NCBI GenBank assembly: GCA_020344295.1
Contig: CP070819.1
Location: 635,623-643,793, forward strand
Source: Dehalococcoidia bacterium
GTDB taxonomy: Bacteria > Chloroflexota > Dehalococcoidia > SZUA-161
Reading direction: 5' to 3'
DNA length: 8,171 nucleotides
Below, in pieces: positions 1 to 7,057 of this stretch. Made by a program: the position numbers and the translations under genes. Below the pieces are notes generated by a model. The model was not told where the DNA came from, made no database searches, and was given only the letters and a program-made list of their open reading frames with translations. Each line of letters begins with the position of its first letter. Position 1 is the stretch's first letter.

Positions 1-273
1 GAGAATAATGGTCGTGCGGTGGGATTCAGCTTAGATATTTACAAACGTAAGCACGAGGTTCTGGCAGAGTTATTGAACGAACTAAGGCTCCACCCGAGCC
101 GGGTAGTATATATAGGCGACAGTGAAGACGATGAGGGCTGTTTTCAGATTGTGGGGCATCCGATATTAGCCTTTCTCTCAACCGACGCATTGAAAGAAAA
201 ATATGCCAGGGATTATTACGCCTTTGTCCCCCAAGATGAAGCCGATCTGGCTAATCATTTGAGATGTATCTGA
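1..273 (+). CDS. HAD-superfamily phosphatase, C-terminal part (5' truncated)
   Basis: The frame is open from the first base of the window, so the gene begins upstream; 90 residues remain. A lysine in the segment YKRKHEVL followed about 25 residues later by VVYIGDSEDDEGCF matches HAD motif III (Lys) and motif IV (GDSxxD), in which the acidic residues bind the Mg2+ of the phosphoaspartate active site. The nucleophile motif DxDxT and the cap domain would lie outside the window. The spacing and the GDSEDD sequence resemble the phosphoserine/phosphoglycolate phosphatase-like (SPP-like) soluble HAD enzymes, but the substrate cannot be inferred. The GTG at 19 is internal and not a credible start. 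The stop at 271-273 is followed by 89 bp without a clear terminator before the next gene in the same direction. Confidence 0.8.
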   Translation, partial: ENNGRAVGFSLDIYKRKHEVLAELLNELRLHPSRVVYIGDSEDDEGCFQIVGHPILAFLSTDALKEKYARDYYAFVPQDEADLANHLRCI

Positions 274-362
274 ATTAGATGGTACTCCAATAGGCCAGCC
301 ACAATGATATAAGATAAGGTGTATATCCATTTACTTAGCATAGAGAAGGAGGGCAAACATTT

Positions 363-767
363 ATGGATTTAGAGCATCCCGCACGTGCTGCTTCCAAGCG
401 CTCTGCCAGCGCCGCTGAGAGAGGGGCAAGGGAGGAGTGGCTTTCATTGTTCACCGATGACGCAATTGTCGAGGACCCGGTAGGCGTTTCCCCCCTCGAT
501 CCGGATGGAAAAGGGCATGTGGGCAAAGCTGCGATCGCAGCTTTTTGGGATAGGAACATAGGCTCGAATAAAATTGAATTCGATATACACCATTCCTATG
601 CTGCAGGTAGCGAGGTAGCGAATACAGGGACGATTATATCAACACTGCCCAACGGCATGAAAGCAGTGATCGATGGTACGTTTGTGTACAAAGTCGATGC
701 TGATGGTAAGATAGTATCCCTTCGAGCTTTCTGGGAATTCGAGAATATGCGTCTTATCGGGCCTTGA
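363..767 (+). CDS. NTF2-fold / ketosteroid isomerase-like (SnoaL-type) protein
   Basis: This 134-aa protein has the size and pattern of the SnoaL/ketosteroid isomerase branch of the NTF2 fold, a cone-shaped alpha+beta barrel with an internal ligand pocket. The segment FTDDAIVEDPVG (residues 30-41) closely matches the part of bacterial delta5-3-ketosteroid isomerase that carries the catalytic Asp base, here D38. The end (VDADGKIVSLRAFWEFENM, 111-129) matches that enzyme's last two strands. From memory of the Pseudomonas enzyme, its oxyanion-hole Tyr and second Asp have no counterpart here: the N-terminal helix has no Tyr, and F107 sits where the Asp would be. The chemistry is therefore probably different. 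The start ATG is supported by a strong ribosome site, AAGGAGGG at 346-353, 9 bases upstream. No signal peptide is seen. It lies 61 bp before recF on the same strand, and a functional link is not evident. Family assignment is firm; substrate is unknown. Confidence 0.82.
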   Translation: MDLEHPARAASKRSASAAERGAREEWLSLFTDDAIVEDPVGVSPLDPDGKGHVGKAAIAAFWDRNIGSNKIEFDIHHSYAAGSEVANTGTIISTLPNGMKAVIDGTFVYKVDADGKIVSLRAFWEFENMRLIGP

Positions 768-816
768 GACGATGCTCTACCATTATGACCAAGCATGTTA
801 GTATAAGACAGTCCGC

Positions 817-822
817 AGGTGA
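817..822 (+). promoter_or_regulatory. Ribosome binding site fixing the TTG start of recF
   Basis: AGGTGA lies 6 bases before the TTG at 829. The protein read from this TTG begins exactly where RecF proteins normally begin (a short beta strand, then LTNFRNY). No ATG in frame offers a better N-terminus, so the TTG start is preferred. Confidence 0.6.
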
Positions 823-828
823 AGAGAT

Positions 829-2034
829 TTGATTATTACTCATCTGAGCTTGACTAACTTCCGTAACTACGTCAGCCTGGATATAGATTTACCACCACAT
901 ATTTCAATATTTCAGGGTGACAATGCGCAGGGAAAGAGCAACCTTCTGGAGGCTATTACTCTTCTGGCGACCAGCAAATCGCCCCGTGCTAAAACAGAGA
1001 AGGAGCTGATCAACTGGTCAACATTCGACAACGAACTGGCGGCGTGTCGAATCTCAGCGGTAGTCGAAAGAAACTCCGGTAAGATTTCTTTGGACATCGC
1101 ACTAGGCAGCAGAGTTCCCTCCAATAGCACTTTCCATTCCTCTCCTCAAATTAATGAGGATACCCACCATCATTCACCTGTTTATAAACGTATCAAGATC
1201 AATGGCATACCACGCCGTGCTACCGACCTTATAGGACAGGTAAACGGAGTTGCTTTCAGCGTTCACGACATAGACGTAATCGGTGGGGAGCCCGCGCTAC
1301 GTCGTCGCTATCTTGACATCCTGGGCTGTCAGATAGATCCACAATATCTGCACAATCTGCAGCGATACCAGCGGGTACTCTGGCAGCGTAACCGCCTTTT
1401 ACGCCAGATATCTGATAAGCAGGCAACCGAGGATGAACTGTCATTCTGGGACAATGAACTGGTATATACCGGATCTCATATTACTGTTCAACGGGACCAC
1501 CTGATAAATCAAATAGAAAGCATTGCCCGGCGTATCCATAAAGAGCTCAGCAGCGCTAATGACAGTTTGATGTTGGCCTATAACAGCAGTATTCATAGAG
1601 AGGCAAGAGGTGATGCGCTCGTCGAGGCTACAGCCGATATCTATCATGCATCATTGCAGTCTTCTCGACAGAGGGAAATTGTGCGGGGAACAACGCTTGT
1701 GGGCCCTCACCGAGATGAACTGCGCTTCATTTCGGAGGACGTCGATATCGGGATCTTCGGATCACGTGGCCAGCAGCGTACTGTTGCCCTCGCTTTAAAG
1801 CTCGCTGAGGCCAGCTATATGTGGTCGAAGACAGGGGATTATCCGGTACTGCTGCTGGATGATATACTATCCGAACTCGATTCGCGGAGGAGGGAACATA
1901 TACTTGAGTCTGTTGCACGTTACCAGCAGGTCTTGATAACGACCACTGATCTGGATCACTTCAATCCCGGTTTCGTAGAGCATGCAGCATTGTATGACGT
2001 CGTAGCTGGATCTATCGGGCTTCTAACTGTTTAG
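829..2034 (+). CDS. recF: DNA replication and repair protein RecF
   Basis: RecF is an SMC/ABC-type ATPase that binds gapped DNA and, with RecO and RecR, loads RecA at stalled forks and single-strand gaps. The landmarks are present in order: N-terminal LTNFRNY (8-14), Walker A GDNAQGKSN (30-38), a central helical arm (about 165-260), the RecF motif VGPHRDEL (291-298), the ABC signature GSRGQQR (311-317), Walker B PVLLLDD (339-345) with D-loop ELD (349-351), and TTTD (371-374). At 401 aa it is somewhat longer than the usual 350-380. The extra length is partly a polar, His-containing insertion (about 96-120) between strands of lobe I. The start is TTG with AGGTGA upstream. The gene is not in the common dnaA-dnaN-recF-gyrB order within this window, but follows an isomerase-like gene and converges on the activase gene. 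All ATPase residues are intact, so it is very probably functional. Confidence 0.96.
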   Translation: MIITHLSLTNFRNYVSLDIDLPPHISIFQGDNAQGKSNLLEAITLLATSKSPRAKTEKELINWSTFDNELAACRISAVVERNSGKISLDIALGSRVPSNSTFHSSPQINEDTHHHSPVYKRIKINGIPRRATDLIGQVNGVAFSVHDIDVIGGEPALRRRYLDILGCQIDPQYLHNLQRYQRVLWQRNRLLRQISDKQATEDELSFWDNELVYTGSHITVQRDHLINQIESIARRIHKELSSANDSLMLAYNSSIHREARGDALVEATADIYHASLQSSRQREIVRGTTLVGPHRDELRFISEDVDIGIFGSRGQQRTVALALKLAEASYMWSKTGDYPVLLLDDILSELDSRRREHILESVARYQQVLITTTDLDHFNPGFVEHAALYDVVAGSIGLLTV

Positions 2035-2047
2035 TCGAGTTAAACAG
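2027..2047. terminator. Inverted repeat across convergent stop codons (possible bidirectional terminator)
   Basis: CTGTTTA (2027-2033) and TAAACAG (2041-2047) are perfect inverted arms around a 7-base loop. The recF stop TAG (2032-2034) and the minus-strand stop (2042-2040) both overlap the hairpin. A run of five T follows on the plus strand at 2053-2057, but five bases after the stem, and the stem is only 7 bp and AT-rich. It would be a weak intrinsic terminator for recF, and there is no T-run for the other direction. Confidence 0.3.
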
Positions 2048-5000
2048 GAACGTTTTTACTGCAGAATCTTATCACTTCAGCGAAGTTGCTTATCTTGGCC
2101 TGATTGTTGGTCTCCAGAATACCATCATAAGTTAAGCTGATCCAAGGCTTACTGTACTTTATACTGAGTTTCTCGGCTATCGCAGCCACAGTACCGCCGG
2201 GCATACACCCATGGGGCATTACTGAGATAACGCCGGCGAACCTTTTATCGGCCAGCCATTCGACCCCTGCACCAATACTCAGAACTGCCTCTCCACCGCA
2301 CTTCGGCGATAGATATCTCTCAGACATCCTCAATAAGTCCTTCGTTGTAGGCTCTTTGCCCTCCACAGAACCTTCGAAAACCGAAGCTATCCTGTGTTCA
2401 TCCTGTGTCAATAGAAACCGTCTGATATAGCCCCTGAGTATCCTTTTCACATCCCTATCCCTGAAACCATCCTCAATATTCCGGTGAGCTATATACTTAA
2501 ACCACTCCGCAATGGGCGATACGATCACCTCAAGCCCAACCTTCTCACACTCTCTAACCAGATCATTGTTGCTGAATCTGTTTGATCTCAAGAAAATCTC
2601 TCCGTTGATTCCCACCAAAGGCCTCCTGGGCTCGCTGCGATCTATCAACGACCTGAATTTTGTAGTCGACTCCCTCAAGACATCATCGATTACCCCTTTG
2701 GCCCGGGTAACATCGGATACTCTTTCTAAATACTCTCTGAACAGGGCCTCTACAGATCCTTCGACCTTCTCATAGGGACGTGTTCTCCATAGCAGCCTCT
2801 CGAGATAGTCTACGCCTACTATGCTCTTCCAGGCCAAACGCTCGAATCCCGAACCGAGGTTCCAGTCATGATATCCGCTATTCGATACCGTTGTCCGTAT
2901 CGGGAAATCGAATCCTAGCTCACGCAGTATCCTTATTTGCTCCACAGCGTACTTACCGAAACGGCATGGCCCATAAGCGCCCGCCATGAAACCTTCAATA
3001 TCATTTAATTCAACACTCCCGTTACCGTCCTCATATAAATACTTCATGAATCCACCCAGAGTTACACGGTACGGAAGGCATTCTTTCCCTGAGGTCACTT
3101 TATTACTGTAGAGAATATTCCTTTCATCTGCTTCGGGCAGTACGACTGCATCTACACCATACGCCTGCATAGCAGCGCAGAGGACATCAGCGTGCTCACA
3201 CATCCTGGGCAAGAGAACGAGCTTACTTTCATTGAACCTTGTATGCGCCATACGCCGGATGTCTATGTCCCGTGCTGCTCGCTCATACGCACCGTCTGAG
3301 TTGGCGAAGCCCTCTATAGTATCCACGAATGCTTCCAGACGCGTTACTATGCCTGCCTCGGCAGCATGCTCGTCGATCTCCAGATGTCCTAGGGGCTTAC
3401 AGCCCATTATGTCTTCCACAATATTAAGCACAAAGGAATTCGGCCCACAACCAAAATTAGTGATAACCATTCCAAATAGCTGTTTATCAGCTGCTACCAG
3501 ATCAGCTGCTGCAATATGTTTGCTTTCACTGAACCAATACGGTCGATCGGAGTATTCCCGGACATTGACAGTTGACAGTGGCAGGAAATCCATAGGGATG
3601 GGCACGACACCCAACTGGGCTAGTTTCTCGGCTATGCCAAGGTTCGCTCCCGAGTCCTGGGCCATATAAGACCTGGCGAATATAACAACACCCAGCTTAT
3701 TGTCCCGATGCAACTCCTCCATCATCTTCTTGCCGAGTTCAACCTGCTCCACCTCAAACTCTTGTTGAGCCTTTAATCCCGCTAACGCCGCTTTTTTTCC
3801 CTGCACTTTACTGAAGCCCATACTAACGGCAGCTTCGGTAAGGTTCTTGATAACATCCCCGTCACCCTGGCTGAAGTCGAACACCGGTATCAGCAGACGT
3901 TTCCCCATTCCCAATGCCTCACGTATGATATAGGGAGATGCCTGTACCAGCGGACAGGTGTATTTCTGATTCTCATCTCCTTCCTTTAGTCCCATTCTAA
4001 TAACGCAGGGGTATAATACATAGTCCACATTTCCCAGGCTCTCGACATGACCGTGAAGAAGCTTCAGAGGGAAACAACTATCGGTATAGCTCAACTCCAC
4101 TGACTGCCCAATAATCTGATTGTTCGTCTTACTGGAGAATACGGCTTTTGCTCCCAACGTATTCAGAAACCCGATAAGCATGGGGGCGTAATCATACACC
4201 ATAAGAGACCTGGGGATACCCACCACAGGTCTACTGCCCGCCTCCTCATCTTCTTGATAATCCTTAAACAGCAACCGCTCACGTTCATCGAAAGCTGTCT
4301 GTATTCGCTCTCTTCCTATAGCGCTGTCGAATAGATCACACCTGCTTCCGTAGAAAGTCGGTTTTTCATCGGGCAGTTCCATCCGGCTTATAGTGCAGTT
4401 GTTGTCACATCTCTTACAGGTAAATGTTGACAGTTTATACTCGCTGTCAATAACTCTTTGAAAGCCCTTGAACTTCGATTCCCCTCCATCCATTTCCTCT
4501 TTAGCCAGAAGCGCTGCTCCTAGTGCCCCGCTGACCTCCTGGTGCTCCGGCACCAGGATAGTTTTTCCCTCCAGCGCTTCATTAAACGCGGAGACGACGG
4601 CATCGTTGTAGAAAACCGCCCCTGTCAACATCACCTTATCGCCAAGCTTTCTGGTGCCCAATACTTTAGACAGGTAGTTACCGGCGATTGAGTTAGCAAG
4701 GCTGGCCGTTATTACCTCCAGAGGCACTCCATCCTGCTGTGCTGAAGCCACCGACTGCCCCATAAAAGCTGCACATCTCGACCCGAGGTCTATAGTATGT
4801 GGTGCCGCAAACGCAAGTCCTGCATATTCACCGTTCTGTACCCGAACACCCATTTGCTCCGCCAGTTCGTCTATGAAGCTTCCGGTTCCCGCTGCGCACG
4901 CCTTGTTCATCTGATAATCGACGACAACACCGTTCCGCTTGATGACTAGCTTCGAGTCCTGTCCCCCTATCTCTATAATATCCGCATCGATATCTATCTC

Positions 5001-6194
5001 TGCCGCCGCCCTTGTCTGAGCGGTAATCTCGTTCCTTATCAGGTCTGCGCCAACAAAGCTACCAACCAGATATCTGCCTGAGCCCGTAATGCCGACTCCT
5101 GCTATCGTTGCATGCTCTCCAACACTGGCCAGAAGATTTCTGAACACTTCTTTTATGGCATCGACAGGCCTGCCCGCGGTCATCAGATAGTGTTTTGCCA
5201 GGACAGTTTCGCCTGATTCGGATATTATTACCGCCTTGGTGCTCGTTGAACCAATATCGATCCCCATATAACCGGTGAACGGACTGTCTATTACAGGTGG
5301 ATTCCATCCATCCTGCTGAGTTACTTGTTCCAGCGGCGGCATCTCATAATATTTCTGCCTGCTGTCTGCGTCGGCTTGAACGATGACGTCCGAATTTTTC
5401 CCCGATTCCCTCGCAAGCAGTGCCGACCCCAGCGCCTCAACATACAGAAAGTTATCTGGTACAACGATATCTACGGGGTAACCATTTCTTGCCGACAAAG
5501 TCTCATTAAGAGTTTTTAGCATAGCACTGTTAGCGGCAACACCACCGACGAAATAAATCGGCTCTTCGAATTCACCCTTCTTTAGCGAAACCACCATCCT
5601 AGCAATGCTCTCACAAAGCGCATACAGCATCGCCGACATCGGCACACCCTTCTGCTGTAAATGAATCAGGTCTGTCTTCGCGAAGACGCTACATCTGGCG
5701 GCAATACGTGGAGGGCTTCCCTCGTATTCAAGCGCAATACGTGCGAAATCTTCCAGAGTAACGCCTATCCGATACGCCTGCTGCTCCAGAAACCTGCCGG
5801 TCCCTGCAGCACACAGTGGATTGGATTCAACATGCCAAGGCTTACTCAGTCCCTCAACAAGCGCTATGACGAAAGAAGTCTGACCACCGATCTGGATGAT
5901 TGTCTTCGTGTTCGGATATGACTGTAAAAGTCCAGAGGCGATTGCCAGCGAGCTGCTGTATTCAGCCCAGTCCAGTTCCTTCGGTATGGCTATGCTGCCC
6001 GAGCCTGAGACTCCTGCCGTGGCGATTTCGTTTAGTTCGACTCTCTCTGAGAGCCTGGTGAGAACTGAGGCTACCGCATATTTGGGGCTGGCGGTTATCT
6101 TCTCAACATCAAAGTGCAGCCCCTGGCCATCACTGTCGACCAGCGCCGCTTTCACCGTAACGGAACCGATATCCAGCCCTAATGAATACTTCAT
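2040..6194 (-). CDS. Giant fused acyl-CoA dehydratase activase-type (BcrAD/BadFG ATPase x2) and HgdA/B-like iron-sulfur protein
   Basis: A 1384-aa soluble protein of the 'acyl-CoA dehydratase activase-related' (DUF2229-containing) family. Residues 1-263 and 308-565 are two ASKHA-fold ATPase domains: phosphate loops DIGSVTVK (8-15) and DIGSTSTK (313-320), and cluster cysteines in CAAGTG (C128, C433) and ARC/SRC (C168, C474). In HgdC-type activases such Cys pairs from two subunits hold one [4Fe-4S]; here both halves keep them, so an intramolecular pseudo-dimer is likely (inference). A connector carries C593, C596, C600 and C619. Residues about 656-965 and 990-1384 resemble the HGD-D dehydratase fold, with matching triads C707/C730/C916 and C1039/C1077/C1330. 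The likely role is ATP-driven transfer of low-potential electrons to a difficult substrate, which is unknown. The ATG start has only a weak ribosome site (GGTAAG, 11 bases upstream), but it gives the correct DIGS position. No substrate, CoA-transferase or ferredoxin gene is adjacent. Confidence 0.93.
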   Translation of the reverse strand: MKYSLGLDIGSVTVKAALVDSDGQGLHFDVEKITASPKYAVASVLTRLSERVELNEIATAGVSGSGSIAIPKELDWAEYSSSLAIASGLLQSYPNTKTIIQIGGQTSFVIALVEGLSKPWHVESNPLCAAGTGRFLEQQAYRIGVTLEDFARIALEYEGSPPRIAARCSVFAKTDLIHLQQKGVPMSAMLYALCESIARMVVSLKKGEFEEPIYFVGGVAANSAMLKTLNETLSARNGYPVDIVVPDNFLYVEALGSALLARESGKNSDVIVQADADSRQKYYEMPPLEQVTQQDGWNPPVIDSPFTGYMGIDIGSTSTKAVIISESGETVLAKHYLMTAGRPVDAIKEVFRNLLASVGEHATIAGVGITGSGRYLVGSFVGADLIRNEITAQTRAAAEIDIDADIIEIGGQDSKLVIKRNGVVVDYQMNKACAAGTGSFIDELAEQMGVRVQNGEYAGLAFAAPHTIDLGSRCAAFMGQSVASAQQDGVPLEVITASLANSIAGNYLSKVLGTRKLGDKVMLTGAVFYNDAVVSAFNEALEGKTILVPEHQEVSGALGAALLAKEEMDGGESKFKGFQRVIDSEYKLSTFTCKRCDNNCTISRMELPDEKPTFYGSRCDLFDSAIGRERIQTAFDERERLLFKDYQEDEEAGSRPVVGIPRSLMVYDYAPMLIGFLNTLGAKAVFSSKTNNQIIGQSVELSYTDSCFPLKLLHGHVESLGNVDYVLYPCVIRMGLKEGDENQKYTCPLVQASPYIIREALGMGKRLLIPVFDFSQGDGDVIKNLTEAAVSMGFSKVQGKKAALAGLKAQQEFEVEQVELGKKMMEELHRDNKLGVVIFARSYMAQDSGANLGIAEKLAQLGVVPIPMDFLPLSTVNVREYSDRPYWFSESKHIAAADLVAADKQLFGMVITNFGCGPNSFVLNIVEDIMGCKPLGHLEIDEHAAEAGIVTRLEAFVDTIEGFANSDGAYERAARDIDIRRMAHTRFNESKLVLLPRMCEHADVLCAAMQAYGVDAVVLPEADERNILYSNKVTSGKECLPYRVTLGGFMKYLYEDGNGSVELNDIEGFMAGAYGPCRFGKYAVEQIRILRELGFDFPIRTTVSNSGYHDWNLGSGFERLAWKSIVGVDYLERLLWRTRPYEKVEGSVEALFREYLERVSDVTRAKGVIDDVLRESTTKFRSLIDRSEPRRPLVGINGEIFLRSNRFSNNDLVRECEKVGLEVIVSPIAEWFKYIAHRNIEDGFRDRDVKRILRGYIRRFLLTQDEHRIASVFEGSVEGKEPTTKDLLRMSERYLSPKCGGEAVLSIGAGVEWLADKRFAGVISVMPHGCMPGGTVAAIAEKLSIKYSKPWISLTYDGILETNNQAKISNFAEVIRFCSKNVPV

Positions 6195-6350
6195 TGATTA
6201 CTTATCTTACCATATCTTAACTATTGATTGTAGCATATGAATAAATCCTCTTGAAGAGCCATAGTGGCAATTTCGTAAATATATTTCACAATCCGACGGG
6301 CACGACTATTTTGTTCATCCCTTTTACAAATAATCCTTTCCCTCTCCAGC

Positions 6351-6379
6351 TTGACAAACAACAAAGAAAATGTTAAAAG
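6351..6379 (+). promoter_or_regulatory. Candidate sigma70-type promoter, distal
   Basis: A perfect -35 box TTGACA (6351-6356) is followed after 17 bp by TAAAAG (6374-6379), four of six matches to the -10 consensus. It points toward the small membrane protein gene at 6510, about 125 bp downstream, in AT-rich DNA. Confidence 0.4.
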
Positions 6380-6410
6380 GTTTACAGTCCGTAACAATTA
6401 GACCGTATTC

Positions 6411-6439
6411 TTGGACTATAATTTTAATTATAATATAAA
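6411..6439 (+). promoter_or_regulatory. Candidate promoter, proximal, with inverted repeat in the spacer
   Basis: TTGGAC (6411-6416) and TATAAA (6434-6439) are 17 bp apart; the -10 box matches five of six positions, the -35 box only three. The spacer contains a perfect inverted repeat, TATAATT (6417-6423) and AATTATA (6426-6432), separated by TT. It could be an operator or simply AT-rich promoter DNA. The start codon at 6510 is about 70 bp downstream. Confidence 0.35.
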
Positions 6440-6509
6440 ATATAGATACTACACAGTCCCTAAGTCCATTATATATTGCAAAATTATCTGAACTGTATAG
6501 GAGGTAGCT

Positions 6510-6716
6510 ATGGAGGAGTCTACACTAATCCTAACCTATGCCGGCATGGGCCTTGCGGTCATGATGATTGGATTTATCGTCTTCCTACAGGGCGCTATTC
6601 TGGAACACCCCGAGCAGCAGCGGACGCTGGGACGTCGGGTCAGAACCATAGGCACCGGTCTGTTCGCCATCGGTGTAGCATACGTCGTTGGTTGCCTCTT
6701 CATAGCACTGATTTAA
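6510..6716 (+). CDS. Small membrane protein with two transmembrane helices, unknown function
   Basis: This is a 68-aa protein that I do not recognise. Two hydrophobic stretches, about residues 6-27 and 47-68, flank a polar, charged loop (EHPEQQRTLGRRVR, 32-45). With three arginines in that loop, the positive-inside rule suggests a hairpin with the loop in the cytoplasm and both ends outside; the second helix runs to the very C-terminus. The start is well supported by a consensus ribosome site AGGAGGT (6499-6505), though only 4 bases from the ATG. A longer overlapping reading frame at 6476-6754 has no ribosome site and is rejected. Two promoter candidates lie upstream, suggesting its own transcript. 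Its stop overlaps the stop of a convergent 40-aa ORF by four bases. Function cannot be inferred; confidence concerns it being a real gene. Confidence 0.75.
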   Translation: MEESTLILTYAGMGLAVMMIGFIVFLQGAILEHPEQQRTLGRRVRTIGTGLFAIGVAYVVGCLFIALI

Positions 6717-6835
6717 TCGTTTTCCCATTCATTATCACTCATGAAAGCCGGTAAATCACGATTATATCTTTCTGTTATCTTCATATCACAGGCAGGCAAT
6801 CTTCCGTTTATCTCTACTGTTTTATCATCTGACAT
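6713..6835 (-). CDS. Small acidic ORF, 40 aa, unknown function
   Basis: This ATG-started frame encodes 40 residues beginning MSDDKTVEINGRLP and ending SDNEWEND. It is soluble and acidic, with one Cys (C16) and one Trp (W37), and no signal or membrane segment. AGGGA lies 5 bases before the ATG, a good ribosome site. It occupies most of the space directly after the small membrane protein gene, and its TAA (6715-6713) overlaps that gene's TAA (6714-6716) in the shared bases TTAA. It could be the last gene of a minus-strand unit that begins beyond 7267, but 222 bp separate it from the next upstream gene, and I see no strong promoter there. Evidence is limited to ribosome site, composition and position: a chance frame of this length is possible. 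Confidence 0.45.
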   Translation of the reverse strand: MSDDKTVEINGRLPACDMKITERYNRDLPAFMSDNEWEND

Positions 6836-7057
6836 TTCGTTCCCTACAAATCACATATCATGTGCAGATATATAGCCATTATTGTATCATCAATAAGAAA
6901 TCGGTTTGTAAGTCGCATTACTGGGATTATTCTAGATACTGATAAATGTAGAAGAAGTGCTTGGATGTGGGGCTCAATCCGTTACAATTTCCGTAAGCAT
7001 GTGGTTCTTAACCTTCAAGTGTATACTGCAATCTCTGGGGTTACTGTATATAATTGT

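Larger units (their letters stand above)
6195..6509. other. AT-rich divergent intergenic region
   Basis: 315 bp separate the minus-strand activase gene from the plus-strand small membrane protein gene. The right half holds two plus-strand promoter candidates. For the activase gene, the minus strand offers TACAAT about 40 bases before its ATG with a poor -35 (TTCAAG at 17 bp), so no convincing promoter is seen there. A minus-strand reading frame of 58 codons without an ATG at its beginning (6221-6397) lies between the two and is not called as a gene. No RNA gene or riboswitch was recognised. Confidence 0.6.

Noticed and set aside
802..807. TATAAG as a -10 box for a separate recF promoter
   Set aside because: No acceptable -35 box lies at 15-19 bp upstream. 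recF may be read from further upstream.
3232..3669. Plus-strand 145-aa frame inside the activase gene
   Set aside because: It is antisense to strongly supported coding sequence, with no ribosome site or recognisable domain.
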